Translations under genes and position numbers: made by a program
The notes under the pieces: model-generated
What the model was told of the DNA's origin: nothing
What the model saw: only the letters and a program-made list of their open reading frames with translations
The model's database searches: none
From: Vulcanimicrobiota bacterium
GTDB lineage: Bacteria; Vulcanimicrobiota; Vulcanimicrobiia; Vulcanimicrobiales; Vulcanimicrobiaceae
Reading direction: 5' to 3'
DNA length: 12,619 bases
NCBI GenBank assembly: GCA_003155175.1
Contig: PMFP01000016.1
Coordinates: forward strand, 1,533 to 14,151
Shown here: in pieces, positions 1 through 6,715 of the stretch
How positions within the stretch are numbered: the first letter of the stretch is position 1
Layout of the letters: every line of letters begins with the position of its first letter

Positions 1-368
1 AGCGGCGCGCCGTCGGACCAGCGCACGCCTTTGCGCAGGTGCACCGTGATCGTCTTGCCGTCTCTGCTGATGCCGCCGTTGGCGAGCGTCGGGACGACGG
101 TCGCGAGGTCCGGAATGTAATTGCCCTTATCGTCGTACCGCAACAGAAACGAAAAAATGAGGCCGTCGGCGATGTCGGTGGCTTCGGTGTGGCCGAACAT
201 CGGATTGAGACTGTCGGGCTCCGCCACTTCGCCCAGGCGCACGACGCCCGGGATCGTCCAGGCATGGCGCGTTCCGTTCGTGTCTGGGTTTCCGGCGTGC
301 GTGCAACCGGCAGCGAGAAGCAGCGCAAGGATCGCCGCGACGGCGTTGCGCTTGCGCGCGTCGGTCAC
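1..368 (-). CDS. Peptide ABC transporter substrate-binding lipoprotein (SBP_bac_5 type), 3' part outside window
   Basis: Only the first 122 residues lie in the window, read leftwards. The start is a GTG at 368 that overlaps the stop of the upstream gene in a GTGA tetranucleotide, implying translational coupling. Residues 1-21 form a lipoprotein signal: basic TDARKR, a hydrophobic Ala/Leu stretch, then AAGC with the lipidated Cys at 22. The mature part has hallmarks of the DppA/OppA solute-binding family: GEVAEPDSLNPM near residues 46-57, YIPDLAT near 84-90, and DGKTITVHLRKGVRWSDG near 103-120. Such proteins capture oligopeptides outside the membrane and deliver them to an ABC permease. Placement behind a Glu/dipeptide epimerase and DgcN suggests uptake of D-Glu-containing or murein-derived peptides, which is inference. 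Specificity cannot be read from this fragment, and permease genes, if linked, lie outside the window. Confidence 0.88.
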   Translation of the reverse strand, partial: MTDARKRNAVAAILALLLAAGCTHAGNPDTNGTRHAWTIPGVVRLGEVAEPDSLNPMFGHTEATDIADGLIFSFLLRYDDKGNYIPDLATVVPTLANGGISRDGKTITVHLRKGVRWSDGAP

Positions 369-1435
369 GCGGTCACAGTCGCGTGAGCCGGCTGCCGCTT
401 GACGACCGCCGGGCGAATCTGGCCGAACAGGTGGTCGGGGCCGTTGCGCACCACGTCGTCGGCCGGCAGCAGCGTTTCGGCTCGCGCGCGTTCGATCTCG
501 GCCCACGCGGCCGAATCGTCGAGGCCGCGCGTTCTCAGCGCGATGCCGACGACGGCCGCCGGCTTTACCGGGGCGAGGATTGCTTCGTGCAATCGGATCA
601 ACTCGCGATAGCCCATCGTGCGCGCATCGAAGCCTTCGAGCTTCTCGCGTACGGGATCGCAGACGAGCAAGAGTGCATCCGGCGCGCATCCGTACATGAG
701 CGCGAGCGTGACGGGCGCGTAGGCGGGATGGTTGATCGCACCCTGGCCTTCGACGAAAATGAGATCGGGATTGCGCCGCGCGGCTTCGCAGACGAGCTGC
801 TCGGATGCGCCGCTGGCAAAATCGGAGATGACGCGGTCGATCGCGATGCCCCAACCCGCGATCGCGATGCCGGTCTGTCCGGTCGGCACGAACTCGGCGC
901 GTACGCCGGCGCGAGCGGCCGCGCGCGCGAGCTCCAGCACGACGGTCATCTTGCCGACCTGGCAGTCGTTGCCGACCGCGAGCAATACGGGCGCCGCGAC
1001 GCCGTACGCAGCGCCGGTGAAGACGGGCGTTGCCGGCGGCTTGCGCAGGTCGGTGATGCGAACGCCGCTGCGCTCGGCCGCTTCCGCGAACTCCGCGTCG
1101 TCGCCCAGCATTTCGTGCAGCCCGCTCACGATTTCGAGCCCGGCGGCAATCGCGTCGAGCACGCTGCTCCGCCAGGCGGGCGGAAGCGCGCCGCCGACCG
1201 GCGCGGTGCCGATGAGCAGCGCCGTCGGACGCTGCGCGAGGCCTTCGGTCACGGAAGCGACGACGGGCGCGTCGCATTCCAGATACGGCACGACGTCGCG
1301 GACGCTGCGGCCCGCGCAGGACGGGTCGACGACCGCCGCGATTTCGTCGCGGCCGTAGCGAATGACGCCGTGCGCGGTCTTGGCGTCGTCGGCAAAGTGT
1401 CCCGGCGCGAGCACCAGGTAGCGGCGCACCGTCAC
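365..1435 (-). CDS. dgcN: DUF1611 family protein, DgcN-type D-glutamate N-acetyltransferase
   Basis: A 356-residue protein of the DUF1611 family, a normal length for it. The start is GTG at 1435, overlapping the stop of the epimerase gene by GTGA; the end overlaps the next gene the same way. The N-terminal Rossmann-like part (about 1-140) is followed by a P-loop-like segment, VGNDCQVGKMT at 154-164, with one residue more than a standard Walker A. FVEGQGAINHP (227-237) and LLVCDP (256-261) fit the C-terminal P-loop-type domain. In the DgcN-DgcA pathway described in marine bacteria, DgcN acetylates D-glutamate and DgcA then racemises N-acetyl-D-glutamate, feeding D-Glu into L-Glu metabolism. 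The adjacent enolase-superfamily epimerase supports that role here. The family call is firm; the exact substrate is inferred from family and pairing, not visible in the sequence. Confidence 0.82.
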   Translation of the reverse strand: MTVRRYLVLAPGHFADDAKTAHGVIRYGRDEIAAVVDPSCAGRSVRDVVPYLECDAPVVASVTEGLAQRPTALLIGTAPVGGALPPAWRSSVLDAIAAGLEIVSGLHEMLGDDAEFAEAAERSGVRITDLRKPPATPVFTGAAYGVAAPVLLAVGNDCQVGKMTVVLELARAAARAGVRAEFVPTGQTGIAIAGWGIAIDRVISDFASGASEQLVCEAARRNPDLIFVEGQGAINHPAYAPVTLALMYGCAPDALLLVCDPVREKLEGFDARTMGYRELIRLHEAILAPVKPAAVVGIALRTRGLDDSAAWAEIERARAETLLPADDVVRNGPDHLFGQIRPAVVKRQPAHATVTA

Positions 1436-2451
1436 GCGAGTGCGGTCTCGCGAATTCCCAAACCGGGCGCGCTGGGAAGCACGAGCTTGCCGCGATCGTA
1501 GGTCACGCCGGAGAACGGATCGCTCGCGGTGAGAAACGGGCCGTCAATGTCCGCCCAATCCACCAGCGGCGAGATATGCGCGGCGGCCGTCGCGGCGACG
1601 GCGCTCTCCACCATGCATCCCAGCATAACTTTGAGATTCATCGCCCGCGCCGTGTGAATCATCGCAAGCGCGCCGCGAATGCCGCCGCACTTGGCGAGCT
1701 TGACGTTGATTCCGTCCACGCAACCGTACAGAGCGGGCAGGTCCGCGGCAACGAGCGAGTCCTCGTCGGTGACGATCGGGATCGTCGTGCCTTCGCGAAC
1801 CGCGCGCAGACCGGCCGGCGATCCGGCCGGGATCGGCTGCTCGCAAAACTCGATCTCGAAGCGCTCCAGATCGCGCAAGATGCGGATCGCTTCGGCGACG
1901 TCCCAGCCTTCGTTTGCGTCCAAGCGAATCGCGCCGGAGTAACGGCTGCGAATCGCGGCAACGGTCTCGACTTGTTCCGCGGCCGAGCCTTCGCCCAATT
2001 TGACCTTGAGGATCGGGTGATCGCCGATCTCAGCCACCTTGCGCAGCGTTTCGTCCGGATCGGCGATGCCGACCGTGAACGAGGTCACGGGCGTCGCGCC
2101 CGGGTCGAGTCCGAGCAGAGCGTAGAGCGGCTTGCCGGTAGCTTTGCCGATGACGTCGTGCAGTGCGATGTCGAAGCCACCGCGAGCCGACGCGGGCAGC
2201 GACGGATCCAGCAAGGTTTCGAGGCGGAACGGATCGCCGGTCGCGGGCCGGTAGCGCGCGAAGGCTTCCGAAACGCTCGCGACCGTCTCGCCGTAGCGCT
2301 CGATCGGGGTCGCTTCCCCGATTCCCTCGATCTCCCCGGCGCGCACGCGAATCAGCGCGGTACTGGCGACCAGTTCGACTCCGCGCGCGATGCGGAACGG
2401 ATGCACCAGTGGAAGTTCGAGCGGGGTTACGGTAATTGAAAGCGTCGGCAT
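1432..2451 (-). CDS. dgcA: Enolase-superfamily epimerase/racemase (DgcA or dipeptide epimerase)
   Basis: A 339-residue protein with an enolase-type N-terminal capping domain (about 1-125) and a mandelate-racemase/muconate-lactonising TIM barrel. Visible active-site elements are KVK (149-151, catalytic KxK), metal ligands D178 (RLDAN), E204 (EFCEQP) and D229 (VTDED), a second catalytic Lys in NVKLAKCGG (K251), and an Asp-x-Asp at 301-303 (DIDGP). In L-Ala-D/L-Glu epimerases that Asp pair holds the substrate amino group. The ATG at 2451 is chosen because it precedes the first conserved strand (TLSITVTPLEL). The frame stays open upstream to 2604, but that extension is basic, low-complexity and overlaps the divergent photolyase gene. 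Linked dgcN favours N-acetyl-D-glutamate racemase; the DxD motif and the peptide-binding protein favour a dipeptide epimerase. Family certain, substrate open. Confidence 0.85.
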   Translation of the reverse strand: MPTLSITVTPLELPLVHPFRIARGVELVASTALIRVRAGEIEGIGEATPIERYGETVASVSEAFARYRPATGDPFRLETLLDPSLPASARGGFDIALHDVIGKATGKPLYALLGLDPGATPVTSFTVGIADPDETLRKVAEIGDHPILKVKLGEGSAAEQVETVAAIRSRYSGAIRLDANEGWDVAEAIRILRDLERFEIEFCEQPIPAGSPAGLRAVREGTTIPIVTDEDSLVAADLPALYGCVDGINVKLAKCGGIRGALAMIHTARAMNLKVMLGCMVESAVAATAAAHISPLVDWADIDGPFLTASDPFSGVTYDRGKLVLPSAPGLGIRETALA

Positions 2452-2539
2452 GGCGGTCGCATTCCACTTTGCAAACGGCGTTCCCCGGCCGCGAGTCCCG
2501 CGCCAGGGGCGGGCCGCGTTCGACCGAACTGCCCGCACG
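2452..2539. promoter_or_regulatory. Divergent intergenic region between dgcA and photolyase
   Basis: These 88 bases separate two divergently read genes, so both promoters must lie here or inside the opposing 5' ends. The only structure I see is a short inverted repeat, CCCGC at 2497-2501 and GCGGG at 2509-2513 with a 7-base loop. It could be an operator or chance in GC-rich DNA. I could not pick a convincing -35/-10 pair on either strand, and neither start has a strong Shine-Dalgarno. Confidence 0.35.
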
Positions 2540-3979
2540 ATGAGCGAGCCCCAGTACCGGCGCGCGGTCGTATGGCTCCGGCGCGACCTCAGGCTCGCAG
2601 ACAACGTCGCGCTGATGCACGCCGCCGCGTCGGCCGCCGAAATCGTCCCTGCGTTCGTGGTGGACCCGGTGCTGCTCGCGAGCGAACGTATGGGTGCACC
2701 GCTCGTGCAAGCCTGTTTCGGCGCCGTCGCCGCGTTGCGCGACGACCTTCGCGCCCGTGGAAGCGAGCTTGCGGTGCTCCGCGGAGACCCGGTACGAGAG
2801 CTAGCGGAGTTCGTGCGCGGCGTCGACGCCCAAGCCGTCTTTTACAACGAAGACTACGAGCCGCAAGCAATCGAACGCGACGCCGCCGTCACGAACGCGC
2901 TTCGCTCGGACGGCGTCGCGGCGCACGCGTACCTCGATCACGTCGTTCTCGGTGCCGACGAAGTCTCGACACTGCAGGGCGCCGCGTACCGCGTCTTCAC
3001 GCCGTACAAACGCGCGTGGCTGGACCGGTATCGCATCGCGCCGCGCGGTCCGGTTCCGTCGGAGCGCGCCATCGAAGGAAAGCTGGTGCGGCGCGACGCG
3101 ATACCGGAGACGCACGCGCGTCCGCGACCCGAGGATTTCGGATTCGTTTCCTCGCCTGCGTACCCGGCCTGTTCGCAGCGCGTCGCTCGCGAGATGCTGG
3201 AGGGTTTCGTCGCTCCCGGCGGCGACGCCGAACGCTACGCATCCGCCCGCGACTTCCCCGAGCTCGACGCGACCTCGCGTCTCTCTCCACAGCTGCGCGC
3301 CGGGACGATCGGCATTCGAACGTGCGTCGAAAGCGCGCAGCCGTTCGACGTGTGGCTCTCGGAATTGATTTGGCGCGAGTTCTATCAGATGATTTTGAAG
3401 CGATTTCCTTACGTGGCGACTGGTCCGTTCGTCAAAGCCGCAGCGCTCATCCCGTGGAGAAACGACGAGCGCGAGTTCGAGGCATGGTGCGCCGGGCGCA
3501 CCGGCTATCCGATCGTTGACGCGGCCATGCGCCAACTCAACCAGACCGGCTGGATGCACAACCGGCTGCGCATGATCGTCGCGTCGTTCCTGACCAAAGA
3601 TTTGCTGATCGACTGGCGCTGGGGGGAGCGCTACTTCGAACTGCACCTTGCCGATGCGGATCTGGCGCAGAACAACGGCGGTTGGCAGTGGGCCGCGTCC
3701 ACCGGAACCGACGCGGCGCCGTACTTTCGCATCTTCAATCCCGTGACGCAGGGCGAGCGGTTCGATCCCGCCGGCGCGTTCGTCAAAGCGATGATTCCGG
3801 AGCTCGCTCGCGTTCCGCCCAAGTTCGTGCATGCGCCGTGGACGATGCCGCCGCTCCTGCAGGCCGAATCCTGCTGCCGCATCGGCGAGGAGTACCCCTT
3901 TCCGATCGTCGATCATGCCGCCGCCCGCAAAGACGCCCTCGCTGCCTACGCTCCCGTGCTCGGCTCAGGCAACGCTTGA
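2540..3979 (+). CDS. phrB: Class I deoxyribodipyrimidine photolyase (CPD photolyase)
   Basis: A 479-residue, full-length flavoprotein that uses blue light to split cyclobutane pyrimidine dimers. The N-terminal antenna-binding Rossmann domain begins with VVWLRRDLRLADN (10-22). The C-terminal FAD domain carries ELIWREFY (275-282), DAAMRQLNQTGWMHNRLRM (327-345) and NNGGWQWAASTGTDAAPYFR (378-397). By motif alignment to E. coli PhrB the electron-transfer Trp triad is intact at W306, W359 and W382, the FAD N5-contacting Asn is N378, and substrate-contacting residues include W278, M345 and W384. The start ATG at 2540 is chosen because the conserved domain begins a few residues in. An open extension to 2390 lies inside the opposite gene and shows no conserved motif. 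The antenna cofactor (MTHF or 8-HDF) cannot be told by eye. The gene stands alone, apparently monocistronic, with a 6S RNA immediately downstream. Confidence 0.95.
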   Translation: MSEPQYRRAVVWLRRDLRLADNVALMHAAASAAEIVPAFVVDPVLLASERMGAPLVQACFGAVAALRDDLRARGSELAVLRGDPVRELAEFVRGVDAQAVFYNEDYEPQAIERDAAVTNALRSDGVAAHAYLDHVVLGADEVSTLQGAAYRVFTPYKRAWLDRYRIAPRGPVPSERAIEGKLVRRDAIPETHARPRPEDFGFVSSPAYPACSQRVAREMLEGFVAPGGDAERYASARDFPELDATSRLSPQLRAGTIGIRTCVESAQPFDVWLSELIWREFYQMILKRFPYVATGPFVKAAALIPWRNDEREFEAWCAGRTGYPIVDAAMRQLNQTGWMHNRLRMIVASFLTKDLLIDWRWGERYFELHLADADLAQNNGGWQWAASTGTDAAPYFRIFNPVTQGERFDPAGAFVKAMIPELARVPPKFVHAPWTMPPLLQAESCCRIGEEYPFPIVDHAAARKDALAAYAPVLGSGNA

Positions 3980-4001
3980 CGGATGGTGGTACCGTAGAGA
4001 G

Positions 4002-4186
4002 GCTCGACTGCGTGTATCGCGTACCGTGCAATAGGTCCCGAGCCGATATGTTAACTTAGGGAGCATCAGCTCCGGATACGACGGTTCAGCTGAGCTGGAA
4101 ACAGCTGCCGGACCGGCGCCCGGGCCGCACCCACCTGCTGAACGCAGGTTCGAACCTCGCTCGGCAGACGTTACGTGTGGTTGAGC
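4002..4186 (+). ncRNA. ssrS: 6S RNA (RNA polymerase regulator)
   Basis: A 185-base region folds like 6S RNA. Closing stem: 4002-4016 (GCUCGACUGCGUGUA) pairs at all 15 positions with 4172-4186 (UACGUGUGGUUGAGC). Six pairs are G-U and would be lost on the other strand, which fixes the plus orientation. 4034-4038 GGUCC pairs with 4122-4126 GGGCC. The terminal arm has hairpins 4060-4064/4069-4073 and 4082-4087/4110-4115, the latter capped by AGCUG-GAAA-CAGCU (4093-4106). On the 3' side of the bubble CCUGC/GCAGG (4134-4138/4144-4148) makes the small hairpin seen in E. coli 6S. GUCCCGAGCCGAUAU (4035-4049) closely matches the E. coli product-RNA template and predicts a pRNA beginning AUCGGCUCGGGACC from U4047. 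6S RNA mimics an open promoter and sequesters housekeeping-sigma holoenzyme in stationary phase. Ends are inferred from pairing; no clear promoter or U-tract terminator was found. Confidence 0.78.
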
Positions 4187-4899
4187 AACTTCGTTGCGAG
4201 CGCGATCCGCCAAGTGCGGGTCGCGCTCGTTGCATCTGCGGGGGTCATCGTGCCGGACGGTTCGTCGATTGCGAGGTAGCCGCGGAAGTCCGGAAAGGCT
4301 TTGAACACGGCGTCGGTCGAGACTTCCGTCTGCTCGCCGGCTACGCTCCAGAGGAAAACCGTGCGCGCGGCGAGGTCGGCGGGATCACCGCTCGCGTCGA
4401 ACGCCTGCGCGTCCGGCCCGAAGCGAAGCCATGCCGAGTCGGCTTCTTTGGAGACGCGCTTGCAATCGTGAACGCTCGCCGCAAACGTGCCCGGCGCGTT
4501 GCGCACCGCGATCGTGACGTTGACGGCCTTGGCCAGCCCGGTCGCGGCGTTGATCAGCGCGAGTTGATCGCTCCAGGACCGTTCTCGCTCGCCGCCCAGG
4601 GGTGCGGCCAGGATCGGCGCGCCGACCTCGAGCGCCCGGGCCAGCGCCGCCCGCATCGCGGTCTCGTCGCCGCCGAAAAACGTCTCGTCGGAAAATGCAA
4701 CGACGTCGAGGCCGAGGTCGGTCGCCATCTTCTTGACCTGTGCGAGGTAGTCGCTGTCGGTTCGCGGAAAGTGCCGCGCATCGAGAACCACGCCGTCGCA
4801 TGCGATGTCGCGCGCGCACAGATCGAGGAACTCGAGTTGCGTCAGGTCGCCGCGTTCGAATTGGCGATGGAAAGCACCGCTCGCGCAGGCTAGTTTCAT
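4171..4899 (-). CDS. Sugar phosphate isomerase/epimerase-like TIM-barrel protein
   Basis: A 242-residue protein resembling the xylose-isomerase-like TIM-barrel family (AP_endonuc_2, PF01261). Family-like patterns are FLDLCARDIACDGVVLDARH (24-43), LGLDVVAFSDETFF (62-75), VGAPILAAPLGG (92-103) and the C-terminal GYLAIDEPSGTM (207-218). The start is ATG at 4899. The divergent rpiB start is only 41 bases away, and the 3' end overlaps the closing stem of the 6S RNA. Family members isomerise or epimerise sugars using a divalent metal held by Glu, Asp/His and Glu. I do not see that set clearly: the position usually read as a Glu in the middle strand is RN in AVRNAPGTF (131-139). It may therefore be non-metal, altered or inactive. 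The protein is shorter than the usual 260-290 residues. Substrate unknown. Confidence 0.62.
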   Translation of the reverse strand: MKLACASGAFHRQFERGDLTQLEFLDLCARDIACDGVVLDARHFPRTDSDYLAQVKKMATDLGLDVVAFSDETFFGGDETAMRAALARALEVGAPILAAPLGGERERSWSDQLALINAATGLAKAVNVTIAVRNAPGTFAASVHDCKRVSKEADSAWLRFGPDAQAFDASGDPADLAARTVFLWSVAGEQTEVSTDAVFKAFPDFRGYLAIDEPSGTMTPADATSATRTWRIALATKLLNHT

Positions 4900-4923
4900 C
4901 GGCGTCCGACGTTCGACCGCTTC

Positions 4924-4930
4924 GGGGAGA
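4924..4930 (+). promoter_or_regulatory. Ribosome binding site deciding the GTG start of rpiB
   Basis: GGGGAGA lies 10 bases before the GTG at 4941, inside the 41-base gap between divergent genes. It supports GTG as the true start, since the frame stays open upstream to 4740 through the opposite gene without conserved sequence. Confidence 0.55.
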
Positions 4931-4940
4931 GCCCTCTGCT

Positions 4941-5453
4941 GTGAAAGTTGCCCTCGGCGCCGATCATGCCGGCTTCGGTTACAAAGATCGCATCGCGCAA
5001 GTCTTGCGCGACCGCGGCTACGAAATCATCGATTTCGGAACGCACGACGATACGCCGGTGGATTACCCGCAGTACGGATACGCGGTCGGCGAAGCGGTCG
5101 CGAGCGGACAGGCGGACCGCGGAATCGTGGTGTGCGGATCCTCGCTGGGCATCGCGATGGCGGCCAACAAAGTTCCGGGCATCCGCTGCGCTCCGGTCTT
5201 CGAACCCTACATGACCGAGCTGGCGCGGCACCACAACGACGCGAACGTGCTCGCGCTCTCCGAGCGCCTGACGGGCTGGGAGATGATCGAGCGGCTCGTC
5301 AACGTCTTCTTCGAGACGCCCTTCGACGGCGGGCGCCACGCGCACCGCACCGAGCAGCTCTTCGAATTCGGCGACGCGCAGCGTGCCCGCACGCTCAAAG
5401 ACCTCGAGGCCGGGGCGGTCACCGACGCGCTGACGCCGAAGGACCTGCTTTAA
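4941..5453 (+). CDS. rpiB: Ribose-5-phosphate isomerase B (RpiB/LacAB family)
   Basis: A 170-residue cytoplasmic enzyme that interconverts ribose 5-phosphate and ribulose 5-phosphate in the pentose phosphate pathway. GADHAG (6-11) holds the substrate-binding D8-H9. VCGSSLGIAMAANKVPGIR (64-82) has the catalytic base C65 and the phosphate-binding loop, and ARHHNDANVLALSER (95-109) has the conserved His/Asn pair. The loop reads CGSSLG where CGTGIG or CGSGIG is commoner, a mild variation near the active site. About 20 residues beyond the usual 150 form a hydrophilic C-terminal tail. The GTG start is set by the Shine-Dalgarno at 4924-4930 and by the conserved KVALGADHAG N-terminus. glyA follows after one base, an rpiB-glyA pairing common in bacteria. 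LacA/LacB-type sugar isomerases are relatives, but the glyA linkage favours RpiB. Confidence 0.92.
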   Translation: MKVALGADHAGFGYKDRIAQVLRDRGYEIIDFGTHDDTPVDYPQYGYAVGEAVASGQADRGIVVCGSSLGIAMAANKVPGIRCAPVFEPYMTELARHHNDANVLALSERLTGWEMIERLVNVFFETPFDGGRHAHRTEQLFEFGDAQRARTLKDLEAGAVTDALTPKDLL

Positions 5454-5454
5454 T

Positions 5455-6702
5455 ATGGATATGCTCTCGCGCAGCCACGTCGAAACCAACGACCCGGAAG
5501 TCTTTGCCGCGATCGCGGGCGAGGAGCGGCGTCAAAAGGAGAACCTCGAGCTCATCGCGTCGGAGAACTACGCGAGCCGCGCCGTTCGCGAAGCGATGGC
5601 GTGCGTGATGACCAACAAGTACGCCGAGGGCTATCCGGGGCGCCGGTATTACGGCGGATGCGAGTGGGTGGACGTTGCCGAAACGCTCGCGATCGACCGG
5701 CTCAAGCGCCTCTTCGGCGCCGAACACGCCAACGTGCAACCGCACGCCGGCGCGCAGGCCAACATGGCCGTCTTCATGGCGCACCTGCAGCCGGGCGACA
5801 CCGTTCTGGGCATGTCGCTCGCGCACGGCGGCCATCTCACGCACGGGACCAAAGTGAGTTTCTCCGGCAAACTCTACAACGCGCTGGCCTACGGCGTTCG
5901 CAAAGACACCGAGCTGATCGACTTCGACGAAGTCCGTGCGCTCGCGCGCGAGCACAAGCCCAAGATGATTATCGCGGGCGCGAGCGCGTATCCCCGCACG
6001 ATGGAGTACGCGCCGTTTCGCGAGATCGCGGGCGAAGTCGGCGCGACGTTGATGGTGGACATGGCGCACATCGCCGGACTGGTCGCGGCCAATCTTCATC
6101 CCTCGCCCGTTCCGTTTGCCGACTTCGTGACGTCCACGACGCACAAGACGCTGCGCGGGCCGCGCGGCGGCCTGATTCTCTGCACGGAAAAATGGGCGCA
6201 GGCCGTGGACAAGAGCGTTTTTCCCGGCATTCAAGGCGGCCCGTTCATGCACGTCATCGCCGCGAAGGCGGTTGCGTTCGGCGAGGCGCTCGCGCCGAGC
6301 TTCACGGTCTATCAGTCCGAGGTTATCGCAAACGCCAAGGCGATGGCCGAAGAATTCACGCGAGCCGGGCTTCGCCTGGTCGGCGGCGGAACCGACACGC
6401 ATCTCTTGCTCGTGGACGTGAGCGTCAAGGGCCTCACCGGGAAGGCGGTCGAGGCGTACCTGGACGAGATCGCCATCACCGTGAACAAGAACGCGATCCC
6501 GTTCGATACGCAAAAACCCATGGTGGCCAGCGGAATTCGCATCGGAACGCCGGCGCTGACGAGCCGCGGCTTCGGTCGCGACGATTGCCGCGAGGTCGCG
6601 AAGATCATGTGCGCGGCGCTCGACGACATCGCCACGCGCGAGAAGATCGAAACGTTGCGCGGGCGCGTCCGCGAACTCACCGATCGCTTCGACGTGCCGT
6701 AA
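5455..6702 (+). CDS. glyA: Serine hydroxymethyltransferase
   Basis: A 415-residue, full-length PLP enzyme that converts serine and tetrahydrofolate to glycine and 5,10-methylene-THF, the main one-carbon source for purine and thymidylate synthesis. Conserved elements are ENLELIASENYAS (29-41), NKYAEGYPGRRYYGG (54-68), HAGAQANMAVF (97-107), VDMAHIAGLVA (201-211, with D202 contacting the PLP pyridine nitrogen) and TSTTHKTLRGPRGG (226-239), where K231 forms the Schiff base. It starts one base after the rpiB stop. AAGGA at 5439-5443, inside the end of rpiB, lies 11 bases before the ATG at 5455; a second ATG at 5461 is possible but further away. The 3' end is 13 bases before the next gene with no terminator seen, so read-through into the surface-glycan genes is likely. 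A dCMP deaminase downstream supplies substrate for the same thymidylate route, which may be coincidence. Confidence 0.97.
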   Translation: MDMLSRSHVETNDPEVFAAIAGEERRQKENLELIASENYASRAVREAMACVMTNKYAEGYPGRRYYGGCEWVDVAETLAIDRLKRLFGAEHANVQPHAGAQANMAVFMAHLQPGDTVLGMSLAHGGHLTHGTKVSFSGKLYNALAYGVRKDTELIDFDEVRALAREHKPKMIIAGASAYPRTMEYAPFREIAGEVGATLMVDMAHIAGLVAANLHPSPVPFADFVTSTTHKTLRGPRGGLILCTEKWAQAVDKSVFPGIQGGPFMHVIAAKAVAFGEALAPSFTVYQSEVIANAKAMAEEFTRAGLRLVGGGTDTHLLLVDVSVKGLTGKAVEAYLDEIAITVNKNAIPFDTQKPMVASGIRIGTPALTSRGFGRDDCREVAKIMCAALDDIATREKIETLRGRVRELTDRFDVP

Positions 6703-6715
6703 GCGTAGGCCGGTC

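Noticed and set aside
383..1501. Long plus-strand open frame opposite the DUF1611 gene
   Set aside because: It is an antisense shadow in GC-rich DNA. Its translation is Arg/Asp-rich with no motif, while the minus-strand frame has clear family motifs.
1576..2439. Plus-strand open frame opposite the epimerase gene
   Set aside because: No recognisable motif, with biased Arg/Ala composition. The opposite strand encodes a full enolase-superfamily active site.
2390..2539. Possible 50-residue N-terminal extension of the photolyase
   Set aside because: It lies partly in the opposite gene, shows no conserved sequence, and the family starts at the ATG at 2540.
2452..2604. Possible 51-residue N-terminal extension of the epimerase
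   Set aside because: It is basic and low-complexity, overlaps the photolyase 5' end, and the conserved fold begins right after the ATG at 2451.
3976..4000. TTGACG at 3976-3981 as -35 box of the 6S RNA
   Set aside because: No acceptable -10 box lies at 16-18 bases; TACCGT (3990) and TAGAGA (3995) are too close. It overlaps the photolyase stop and may be chance.
4144..4170. tRNA-like T-arm (GGTTCGAACC)
   Set aside because: No acceptor stem, anticodon arm or D-arm surrounds it; the segment fits the 3' side of the 6S RNA bubble.
5419..6513. Minus-strand open frame opposite glyA
   Set aside because: Shadow of a strongly conserved gene; its translation has no family motif.
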